Below, piece by piece: positions 1-5,068 of a DNA stretch of 5,357 bases. Source of the DNA: an uncultured bacterium (GTDB lineage: Bacteria > Planctomycetota > DG-23 > SLPQ01); contig CALMGO010000538.1 of assembly GCA_937863625.1 (NCBI GenBank), positions 1 to 5,357 of the forward strand, written 5' to 3'. Within the stretch, counting starts at the first letter, position 1. Each line of letters begins with the position of its first letter. Both the position numbers and the translations under genes were made by a program. Below the pieces are notes generated by a model, which saw only the letters and a program-made list of their open reading frames with translations, did no database searches and was not told the origin of the DNA.

Positions 1-1
1 A

Positions 2-418
2 AAAGGCTACACCCCGAGCGTGTTCTCGGAAATCCCGAAGCTCCTGGAAAGAGCCGGGACCCTGGAGGGAGGCGGAAGCATCACCGGAATATACACGGTC
101 CTTGTGGAAGGAGACGACATGAACGAACCGATCGCCGACTGCACGCGCTCTGTGGCGGACGGCCACATCGTGCTGTCGAGAGCCCTTGCCCACAAGGGGC
201 ACTTCCCAGCCATCGACGTCATGGCGAGCATCAGCCGAGTGATGACGGAGATCGTCACCCAGGACCACCTGCGCTGGGCAAGAACCATGGTCAGAACGCT
301 TTCGGTTTTTCGTGAAGCCGAGGACTTGATCAACATCGGCGCCTATGCAGACGGAAGCGATCCGGAAATTGATTTCGCAAAGAAGATGATCGGAAAGATG
401 AGTCTGAAACAGGAATGA
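2..418 (+). CDS. fliI: Flagellum-specific / type III export ATPase FliI, C-terminal part (5' end outside window)
   Basis: FliI is the cytoplasmic hexameric ATPase of the flagellar type III export apparatus and resembles the F1-ATPase beta subunit. The 138 visible residues are the C-terminal third of a protein usually about 440-460 residues long. Numbering from the first visible codon, residues 24-46 carry the strongly FliI-like block GSITGIYTVLVEGDD followed by NEPIAD. Residues 54-60 read GHIVLSR. Residues 69-78 (PAIDVMASIS) fit the alpha/beta ATPase signature P-[SAP]-[LIV]-[DNH]-x3-S-x-S. The tail has EAEDLINIGAY and GSDPEID, both usual in FliI C-termini. The Walker A and B motifs lie upstream of the window. 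The gene ends in TGA and is followed by the oppositely oriented cmk, so fliJ, a common downstream partner, is not adjacent. A non-flagellar SctN paralogue is possible, but the VEGDDMNEPIAD and INIGAY wording favours FliI. Confidence 0.93.
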   Translation, partial: KGYTPSVFSEIPKLLERAGTLEGGGSITGIYTVLVEGDDMNEPIADCTRSVADGHIVLSRALAHKGHFPAIDVMASISRVMTEIVTQDHLRWARTMVRTLSVFREAEDLINIGAYADGSDPEIDFAKKMIGKMSLKQE

Positions 419-437
419 GCAATAGCGAAGAGCACGG

Positions 438-1094
438 TCAGAGCCCCTCGAGTTTGTCACGAACGGTCGCGAGCAGGAGCGCCGCGGACTCATCGGCGGA
501 AAGGCCGGTCGTATCGACGCGCAGGGCGTCGGCGGCCTGTCTGAGAGGGGCGATATGGCGAGTAGTGTCTGCCTCGTCGCGCCGGATGAGGTCGGCGAGG
601 ACATCCTCGTAATCCTGCGGAGTGCCTCGCCTTTCGAGCTCCTCCCAGCGGCGGCGGGCGCGATCCTCAGGCGAAGCCGTGAGGAAAATCTTGGTATCGG
701 CATCGGGGAAGACGACAGTGCCCATATCGCGGCCTTCGACGACAACGTTTTTGCCGGACGCGAGAGCGTGTTCGAGGTCCTTGACGAATGTGCGGACATC
801 GGCGTTCTCGGCGAGCGGGCGCACGGAGTTGGATATCTCGGGGAGGCGGATTTCGTCGGAGACGTCTTCGCCATTCAGAAAGACATGGTCGCCGTCGAGG
901 CGAACCTCGGCACGTGCGAGCATGGCGCGGACGGTGGCAGAATCAGTGACATCGAGCGCGAGGCGGCGGGCCATGAGGGTAAGAGCGCGGTAGATAGCGC
1001 CGGTGTCGAGGTAGGAAAAACCAAGGGAGCTGGCGAGGTTTCGGGCGGCGGTGGATTTGCCGCTGGCTACGGGGCCGTCGATGGCGATTATCAT
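438..1094 (-). CDS. cmk: Cytidylate kinase (CMP/dCMP kinase)
   Basis: This cytoplasmic enzyme transfers the ATP gamma-phosphate to CMP or dCMP, giving CDP or dCDP for nucleotide salvage and recycling. At 218 residues it has the normal length for bacterial Cmk. The P-loop GPVASGKST is at residues 7-15. The nucleoside-monophosphate binding block YLDTGAIYRALT is at 28-39. The core motif GRDMGTVVFPDA is at 121-132, followed by KIFLTAS and the RARRR segment that begins the lid. RRDEAD (171-176) and APLRQAADAL (182-191) match the C-terminal substrate and lid region of E. coli Cmk. The ATG at 1094 is supported because the P-loop begins seven residues in, as is usual. A consensus-like promoter lies just upstream, but only a weak GGA-type ribosome binding site precedes the ATG. 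The gene converges on fliI with a 19-bp gap and no obvious terminator. No key residue appears to be missing. Confidence 0.96.
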   Translation of the reverse strand: MIIAIDGPVASGKSTAARNLASSLGFSYLDTGAIYRALTLMARRLALDVTDSATVRAMLARAEVRLDGDHVFLNGEDVSDEIRLPEISNSVRPLAENADVRTFVKDLEHALASGKNVVVEGRDMGTVVFPDADTKIFLTASPEDRARRRWEELERRGTPQDYEDVLADLIRRDEADTTRHIAPLRQAADALRVDTTGLSADESAALLLATVRDKLEGL

Positions 1095-1130
1095 TGCGTT
1101 CGTCCAATATCGGGAGGCTGACGAGGCGCA

Positions 1131-1159
1131 ATTATAGGCGCAGCGGGCCGCGGCGTCAA
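1131..1159 (-). promoter_or_regulatory. Sigma70-type promoter for cmk
   Basis: Read on the minus strand, this segment has a -35 box TTGACG (1159-1154), exactly 17 bp of GC-rich spacer (1153-1137) and a perfect -10 box TATAAT (1136-1131). Transcription should begin near 1123-1125, giving a leader of about 30 nt before the cmk ATG at 1094. The leader has no strong Shine-Dalgarno; the best match is GGACGA, about 5 nt before the ATG. The box match is seen directly; activity is inferred. Confidence 0.75.
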
Positions 1160-1189
1160 CGCAGGAAGGGTACGCAGTGGACGGGAGGC

Positions 1190-1227
1190 GGAAAAGGAAG
1201 AGGCCGCCGGGGCTAACCCCGGCGGCC
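1190..1227 (-). terminator. Intrinsic terminator of the beta-helix protein gene
   Basis: Positions 1202-1212 and 1217-1227 form a perfect 11-bp GC-rich inverted repeat with a 4-nt loop. On the minus strand the stem is followed by a pyrimidine run with a TTTT block (1201 down to about 1190); the plus-strand side has no T-rich tract. It lies 47 nt past the TAA of the minus-strand beta-helix gene, so it should end that transcript and insulate the cmk promoter just beyond it. Confidence 0.8.
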
Positions 1228-1234
1228 GTGTGCG

Positions 1235-1253
1235 CCGCATCGCGGTGATGCGG
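1235..1253 (-). other. Second hairpin in the 3' UTR of the beta-helix gene
   Basis: Positions 1235-1241 and 1247-1253 form a 7-bp inverted repeat (arms CCGCATC and GATGCGG) with a 5-nt loop. It lies between the stop codon at 1274 and the main terminator. There is no T tract after it, so it is not a terminator alone. It may pair with the next hairpin as a 3'-end stabiliser; that role is inference. Confidence 0.45.
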
Positions 1254-1273
1254 GCGTTGGAATCGAGCGCCGA

Positions 1274-2659
1274 TTAGTACTCGTAGGCGCCTATGTCAAT
1301 CGTTTCGTCAACTGGACGCGCCTCGGCGTCGCAGTGCTCGACATACTGCATGGTGACCGGATACATGGAGGCTCCGGAGTTGAGCGGTCCGCCGGCATCG
1401 ACGCAGGGAGAGTCGAAGCGGAGGCGGAAGTTCTGGTTGGCAGCATCGACAAAGCCGGGAACGTCGCCGGTGATGGAGGTGCCGTCGTCGTTAAGAATGG
1501 CTCCGCCTTTGACCCAGCCGGTATTGAGCCAGCAGTGAGTCATGTTGATCGTGGCTTTGGAATCGTCGGAGGAGAGTTCGACAACCGCGGTGGTGCTGGT
1601 CTCGAAGATCGAGTTACGGAAGTCGAGGATGCACCCTGTGACGTCGCTGCGGAAGAGAGTATTGGCGTCGGTGCGGGTCGAGACGCAGGTGTTGTTGTAG
1701 AAGTAGAGGGGGCCTTTTCGGGCCGTTTTCGGGGATCCGCCGTCATTGCCGAAGTGCACCATCTGGCGGTTGCCCATCATATCCTCGATGAGGATATTAC
1801 CGTAGACCCAGGACATATTGTAGAGGGGGTCTGACGTGATAACCTTACTGTCTTCGCCGTTTACGAGGTCGAGCTGACGGTTGCCGCTTTCGATCCAGTT
1901 GTAGCGAACGACCATGTCTGCCGAACGATCCTTGAGGGCGTTGCCAGCGCAACCGGCGCGGAGCGGGCCATAGTGGTTGTACTGATATGTGATGCCGATG
2001 CAGGCGCAGTAGGAGTTGTGCTCGTAGATGGAGCCGTCGTTGCCGTTGTCGTATATATAGCAGCCTTCGACAAGGATATTGCGCGAAACCACAGTGTTGC
2101 CTGAGGCGACGAAGAAGCCGTTGCCGTGGTCATGAAGGATGCAGTTGCGCACGGTGATATCGGAGCCGTAGCAGACATAGAAGGAGCCTGCGGAGTCAAC
2201 ATAGCTGGAGAGCGTCCCGGCGTCGTCGTAGTACTGGTAAGGCGGGCGGGCGCTCCGTATTTCAAGGTTTTCGAAGGTTATGAAAGTTGTATAGATGTCG
2301 GGGGGGACTGCTCCGCCGCCGACCTTGATGACGCAACGCTGGTCGTTGTAGTAATCAAGAGCCAGACGAGTCGTCGCGCCGTTGCCGTCGAGGATGGGGA
2401 GTTCGCCGTTGGGTCCCGGGACGCCGCGGACAGTGACGGGATTGGCGGCCGTGCCGGCGACGGCTATGCAGAACTTTTCATAGTAGGGGGTGGAACGGTA
2501 GTAGATGTTGACCGTATCACCGGGAGCGATGCTTTCCCAGGGGACGTCTCCGACATTTATATAAGTCATACCGGGGCCGACGTCATAAACGGTGGATGAA
2601 GCAATAGGCGTAAATAGTGCGAGTAATGTGATAGCCAACAATGTTTTGCGAACAGTCAT
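1274..2659 (-). CDS. Secreted right-handed parallel beta-helix protein (pectate-lyase-like fold)
   Basis: This 461-residue exported protein probably binds or cleaves an extracellular polysaccharide, but its substrate cannot be named. The N-terminus (about residues 1-22) is a signal peptide: charged MTVRK, a hydrophobic core, then a small-residue cleavage region near ASS. Residues 74-92 (PVTVRGVPGPNG then PILDGNG) resemble the entry strand of beta-helix proteins. From about 120 to 380, short strand-and-turn coils repeat: FENLEI, ITVRNCIL, ILVEGCYI, VVRYNWIE, LYFYNNTC and ILDFRNSIF, with the Asn/Cys ladder positions expected of such folds. Residues 412-423 (RLRFDSPCVDAG) and 446-461 (EARPV...DIGAYEY) match the common C-terminal end of this class, often called choice-of-anchor Q. 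No membrane anchor follows. The ATG at 2659 is set by a strong GAGGAGG site (2667-2673) 7 nt upstream and by the signal peptide. The gene appears monocistronic. Catalytic residues cannot be assigned by eye. Confidence 0.82.
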   Translation of the reverse strand: MTVRKTLLAITLLALFTPIASSTVYDVGPGMTYINVGDVPWESIAPGDTVNIYYRSTPYYEKFCIAVAGTAANPVTVRGVPGPNGELPILDGNGATTRLALDYYNDQRCVIKVGGGAVPPDIYTTFITFENLEIRSARPPYQYYDDAGTLSSYVDSAGSFYVCYGSDITVRNCILHDHGNGFFVASGNTVVSRNILVEGCYIYDNGNDGSIYEHNSYCACIGITYQYNHYGPLRAGCAGNALKDRSADMVVRYNWIESGNRQLDLVNGEDSKVITSDPLYNMSWVYGNILIEDMMGNRQMVHFGNDGGSPKTARKGPLYFYNNTCVSTRTDANTLFRSDVTGCILDFRNSIFETSTTAVVELSSDDSKATINMTHCWLNTGWVKGGAILNDDGTSITGDVPGFVDAANQNFRLRFDSPCVDAGGPLNSGASMYPVTMQYVEHCDAEARPVDETIDIGAYEY

Positions 2660-3149
2660 CTTACTGCCTCCTCATTTGGGTTCGATACTGGAATTTGCCA
2701 GACGCGGCATAATGATCATGCCGTGCTCGAATCATTGGACCGGGGGATGTGCCGGCTTTGCATTACCTCCCTTCATACCCGTTAACCGTGAAACGTCGTT
2801 CGAGGCAATCAGACGATACCTTGCCGGGAGAAACTGATTGGGGGCCCGGCGTGGGATTGCCTCAAGGCCAATAGTCGTTGTCGGCGAGAGTTGCAACATC
2901 AGTGGAGCTAGCTGCAGCGGGGTTACTGCAACCGACGGGCGGCTTATACAGCAAGGTGGCACATATTTCAAGAGGATTGTCACCGACGCGGGAGAATTAT
3001 CAAAATTACCGATCGAGGACATACGAAAGTTCAGGGTGCAGACCACGTGTTTAGCATGATGAACGCAGGCGGTTCTTGAAGGACGCGGCGGGCCGAGCTC
3101 CTATCAGCCGGTAAGCGGACTTCGCTCTGCTCGCTTTCAACAAGCGGAA
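2660..3149. other. Gene-poor spacer between the SOD and beta-helix genes
   Basis: About 490 bp separate these two minus-strand genes. The end next to 2659 holds the ribosome binding site and a near-palindrome at 2706-2722. No tRNA cloverleaf, CRISPR repeat, insertion-sequence end or clear intrinsic terminator was seen. Open frames exist on both strands (for example 2732-3046 minus and 2838-3059 plus), but their predicted proteins resemble no family I recognise and show no obvious codon bias. A plus-strand frame is open from about 2661 to 3059 except for one TGA at 2835-2837, so a decayed gene is possible but unproven. The beta-helix gene promoter presumably lies here, but no good -35/-10 pair was found on the minus strand. 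Confidence 0.6.
2706..2722. promoter_or_regulatory. Near-palindrome upstream of the beta-helix gene (candidate operator)
   Basis: The 17-bp element GGCATAATGATCATGCC is symmetric at 7 of 8 base pairs around a central G. It sits 47-63 nt upstream of the beta-helix start codon, a position suited to a repressor or activator. The symmetry is seen directly; the regulatory role is inferred from position only. Confidence 0.35.
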
Positions 3150-3836
3150 TTACATGTTCCCGGCTTTGTAGCGCAAGGTGACGGCGTCCCAGTTGACGTT
3201 TTTCCAGAAGGCGGCGATATAGGACTTTTTGTCGAGGCCGTAGTCGGTGAGAAACGCGTGTTCGAACACATCTGCCACGAGAAGCGGCGTGCAGCCGGCG
3301 AGGTGACCGGTGTCGTGCTCGTTAATCCAACAATTGAAGAGCCCTCCTGAGGACGTGTCCTGATAGAGGACGACCCAGCCGATGCCTCGCATCGAGGCGG
3401 TGGCGGTGAAGTCGGCCTGCCATGCGTCAAAGGAGCCGAACTGGGCGACGATGGCGGTATAAAGAGGGGCATCGGGGGAAAGGGGAGCTTTGCCGCCGAG
3501 ATTTCCAAAATACAATTCGTGGAGACGCATGCCGTCAAACTCCCAGCCGAAGCGGCGCTTGAGTTCGGCGTATTCGGGGGACGTTGGGTCGGTGACGGCG
3601 AGTTTGGAGGCGACGAGGTTAGTATTTTTGACGTAGCCCTGGTAGAGCTTGAAATGATTTTGAAGTAGCGTATCGGAAAACCCGGGCATGCCGAGGAGAC
3701 TCGAGAAATCCATGGGAGTGTATGACGGCGGCATCGTGGAGGCAGGCGTGGGCGCGGGTGCGGGGGTATCCGAGGCGAAGGCGGTGGACGCGGCGAATAC
3801 AATCATCAGGGCAAGAGAGGCGCTTGTGAGCGACAT
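3150..3836 (-). CDS. Exported Fe/Mn-family superoxide dismutase
   Basis: The protein should convert superoxide to hydrogen peroxide and oxygen with an iron or manganese centre, outside the cytoplasm. It has 228 residues, longer than the usual 195-210 because of an N-terminal extension. Residues 1-21 form a signal peptide ending in AFA, followed by a Pro/Ala/Thr-rich linker (24-38). The SOD fold begins near 43. Predicted metal ligands are His61 (NHFKLYQGYVKNTN block), His106 (MRLHELYFGNLGG), Asp189 and His193 (DVFEHAF, a variant of the usual DVWEHAY). Also visible are RGIGWVVLY (150-158) and WKNVNW (211-216), a common C-terminal signature. His174 in NEHDTGH lies roughly where the outer-sphere Gln or His of other SODs sits. 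The ATG at 3836 is supported by AAAGGAGA (3842-3849) 5 nt upstream and by the signal peptide. There is no neighbour in the same transcription unit. Metal preference cannot be decided from sequence alone. Confidence 0.92.
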   Translation of the reverse strand: MSLTSASLALMIVFAASTAFASDTPAPAPTPASTMPPSYTPMDFSSLLGMPGFSDTLLQNHFKLYQGYVKNTNLVASKLAVTDPTSPEYAELKRRFGWEFDGMRLHELYFGNLGGKAPLSPDAPLYTAIVAQFGSFDAWQADFTATASMRGIGWVVLYQDTSSGGLFNCWINEHDTGHLAGCTPLLVADVFEHAFLTDYGLDKKSYIAAFWKNVNWDAVTLRYKAGNM

Positions 3837-3877
3837 TTAATTCTCCTTTCGGGATGGACGCGAAGTCATTGAAAGCC

Positions 3878-3934
3878 AGCGTGGGGCAAGCCCCACCCTA
3901 CATGGGAATCAGCGTACGGCGAGGCGCGCCCTAC
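3878..3934. repeat. Two tandem, diverged copies of a palindromic intergenic repeat (REP-like)
   Basis: Two 24-nt units (3878-3901 and 3911-3934) lie in the same orientation with a 33-bp period and agree at about 18 of 24 positions. Both begin AGCGT and end CCCTAC, so on the minus strand each starts with GTAGGG. The first contains the perfect palindrome GTGGGGCAAGCCCCAC. The second keeps an imperfect stem (GTACGGCG against CGCCCTAC with one mismatch). Arm changes partly preserve pairing, as in REP-type elements that form hairpins in RNA or DNA. They lie between the SOD start and the terminator of the upstream acetyltransferase gene. Genome-wide copy number cannot be judged from this window. 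Confidence 0.6.
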
Positions 3935-3943
3935 GAAACAAGA

Positions 3944-3958
3944 GACCCGTGCGGGGTC
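3944..3958. other. Small hairpin next to the palindromic repeats
   Basis: GACCC (3944-3948) and GGGTC (3954-3958) form a 5-bp stem with a 5-nt loop, just beside the two repeat units and before the acetyltransferase terminator. There is no clean T run on either side, so it is only a weak structural element, possibly part of the same repeat cluster. Confidence 0.25.
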
Positions 3959-3972
3959 GGATGGTTCCTGGG

Positions 3973-4007
3973 AAATAAAAAAGCCCCCGGTTGAGTGAAC
4001 CGGGGGC
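3973..4007 (-). terminator. Intrinsic terminator of the AAC(3)-family acetyltransferase gene
   Basis: Positions 3983-3992 and 3998-4007 form a perfect 10-bp inverted repeat (outer part GCCCCCGG) with a 5-nt loop. On the minus strand it is followed by six T, one A and three more T (3982 down to 3973). It begins 26 nt past the stop codon of the minus-strand gene ending at 4033. This is a textbook Rho-independent terminator and separates that gene from the downstream SOD gene. Confidence 0.93.
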
Positions 4008-4032
4008 AGGTGTTGTCCGGGGGATAGTCTGC

Positions 4033-4803
4033 TTACACGATGAGGAGCCGCGGGTTCTCCTTGAGCGCGGCGGCGCCGTACTCGATGACGTCTTTGGAGT
4101 ACATATAGCGGATAGCGGCCTTGCCGATGGTAGTCTTCCATATGGCCTTTTGCGCTTCGAGGATCGGCTCGATAAGGTTGAAATCTTTCTCGGTCTCCAT
4201 CGTGGACATGTGGAGTTCGATGATTTCCTCCTGCTTTTCGCGGGGGAGCGCCATCAACTCGGCAAGAGTCATCTGCGACATGGGTTTCTTGTTGGCAATA
4301 TAGGGGACGTCGGCGAGCTCCTGGCAGATGTGTATGGTGGAGTTGGCATTGTGGTCGACGCCAAGGAGAAGTACGGAGCCGTTCTTGTCTTTCCACTGGT
4401 AGTAGAGTTTGTTTTCACCCCAGCCCATGGGGATGTAGTCGTTGACTTTTATGACCCAGTCGGCCAGAGGGCCGCGGACGGAGACGTCGTAGAGGGGATG
4501 CTTTCCGCGCTTTGTGCCGGGGCGCTGTCCGAAGGTAGTGGGGATCTTGCCGGTCCAGGTGGACTGTGCCTTTGACCAGTCAAATTTCTGTCCGGGCTGC
4601 CAGTCGTAGGTGAAGCACGGCATGACGATGGTTCCGGAGTCGCCGACGGTTTCGATTAGGGCGTCTACCACGCTGTCGGCCCCGCCGTCGACGCGGCCAA
4701 AGGCGCTAAGCGAGGAGTGGACGATGACGTTGGCGCCGGTTTTGAGCCCGACACGCTTGAGGCCGTCTACGATATCCTTTTTAGTGACGACGGTTTCAGC
4801 CAT
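4033..4803 (-). CDS. AAC(3)-family N-acetyltransferase (antibiotic_NAT fold)
   Basis: Members of this family move an acetyl group from acetyl-CoA to an amine; the best known are aminoglycoside 3-N-acetyltransferases, while others act on different or unknown substrates. The 256 residues are near the usual 260-280. Visible family blocks, in order, are VIVHSSLSAFGRVDGG (26-41) for acetyl-CoA binding, DALIETVGDSGTIVMPCFTY (47-66), the KHP segment followed by VSVRGPLADW (102-116), and LLLGVDHNANSTIHICQELA (145-164), equivalent to the LGVxxxxNTSLHLAE region. GKAAIRYMYSKDVIEYG (227-243) is the C-terminal element. No signal peptide is seen, so it is cytoplasmic. The ATG at 4803 has GGAGG (4811-4815) 7 nt upstream. 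The gene is single, with its own terminator, and divergent from the gene at 5069. Family assignment is strong, but antibiotic resistance is not implied: there are no mobile sequences around it and the His-containing motif is altered. Confidence 0.88.
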   Translation of the reverse strand: MAETVVTKKDIVDGLKRVGLKTGANVIVHSSLSAFGRVDGGADSVVDALIETVGDSGTIVMPCFTYDWQPGQKFDWSKAQSTWTGKIPTTFGQRPGTKRGKHPLYDVSVRGPLADWVIKVNDYIPMGWGENKLYYQWKDKNGSVLLLGVDHNANSTIHICQELADVPYIANKKPMSQMTLAELMALPREKQEEIIELHMSTMETEKDFNLIEPILEAQKAIWKTTIGKAAIRYMYSKDVIEYGAAALKENPRLLIV

Positions 4804-5007
4804 TAGGAAGCCTCCGTTGAAAAGAACACTGCATGTCAGCGTGAAAGAAGCCGCGCGGGCGCACGGGTGCGACGCCGCGAAAAGACTATGGTCGCAAAGA
4901 GGAGGCGTTTTTCAACAAAAATAACGTTGCTCGGGCGGTGGCACGTCGAGATGGAATTAAAATGCCCGCACGGCGGGGATGGGGTTGCGCGGGCGAGGGG
5001 CACGTCT

Positions 5008-5032
5008 TTACAATCGGACAGTACGTTTGTAA
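5008..5032. promoter_or_regulatory. Dyad TTACAA-N13-TTGTAA (candidate operator)
   Basis: TTACAA (5008-5013) and TTGTAA (5027-5032) are exact inverted half-sites 13 bp apart, an AT-rich dyad in otherwise GC-rich DNA. Its centre lies about 49 nt upstream of the start at 5069, where a regulator could control the plus-strand gene. It is based on symmetry and position only. Confidence 0.3.
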
Positions 5033-5057
5033 CGCGCGGGGGAGTAACCGGCGAAAA

Positions 5058-5064
5058 AAGGAGG
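5058..5064 (+). promoter_or_regulatory. Ribosome binding site setting the start at 5069
   Basis: AAGGAGG ends 4 nt before the ATG at 5069. It is one of the best anti-Shine-Dalgarno matches in the window, and a hydrophobic leader follows at once. The spacing is slightly short. The next in-frame ATG, at codon 6, would cut into that leader, so 5069 is preferred. Confidence 0.7.
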
Positions 5065-5068
5065 CGGG

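Larger units (their letters stand above)
4804..5068. other. Divergent intergenic region between the acetyltransferase and hydrolase-like genes
   Basis: These 265 bp must hold the promoters of both flanking genes. Near 4811-4815 is the acetyltransferase ribosome binding site, and at 5058-5064 that of the plus-strand gene. Between them are a dyad at 5008-5032 and a short stem at 4965-4977 followed on the minus strand by ATTTTAATT. No consensus -35/-10 pair stands out for either gene. Open frames crossing this region on both strands appear to be chance frames in GC-rich DNA. Confidence 0.55.

Noticed and set aside
555..1121. A 188-codon plus-strand open frame antisense to cmk
   Set aside because: Its Gly/Ala/Glu/Val-rich translation is the mirror of cmk codon usage. 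cmk itself matches its family over its full length.
1334..1834. A 166-codon plus-strand open frame antisense to the beta-helix gene
   Set aside because: It is a low-complexity Gly/Val/Glu-rich shadow of the minus-strand gene and has no start signals of its own.
2835..2837. TGA read as selenocysteine or through a recoded genetic code
   Set aside because: fliI and cmk both end in TGA at the expected family length, and no selenoprotein family fits the surrounding frame.
2732..3046. A possible 104-residue minus-strand gene in the spacer
   Set aside because: There is no ribosome binding site of note, no recognisable domain and no obvious codon bias. It was kept only as part of the described gene-poor stretch.
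3061..3149. Possible tRNA or terminator downstream of the SOD stop
   Set aside because: The GGTTCTTGAAG string does not continue into a T-arm and no acceptor pairing was found. The small CGCTT/AAGCG stem has no T run, so neither call is supported.
3137..3802. A 221-codon open frame on the minus strand overlapping the SOD gene
   Set aside because: It is a shifted frame of the SOD coding sequence. Its translation is rich in Pro, Ser and Arg, without any family motif, whereas the SOD frame has all four ligands and a good ribosome binding site.
3878..3934. CRISPR array
   Set aside because: There are only two units, they are diverged and palindromic, and the 9-bp interval between them is far too short for a spacer.
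4033..4803. Recently acquired antibiotic-resistance cassette
   Set aside because: No integron site, transposase, insertion-sequence end or composition shift was seen around the gene, and it has an ordinary chromosomal terminator.
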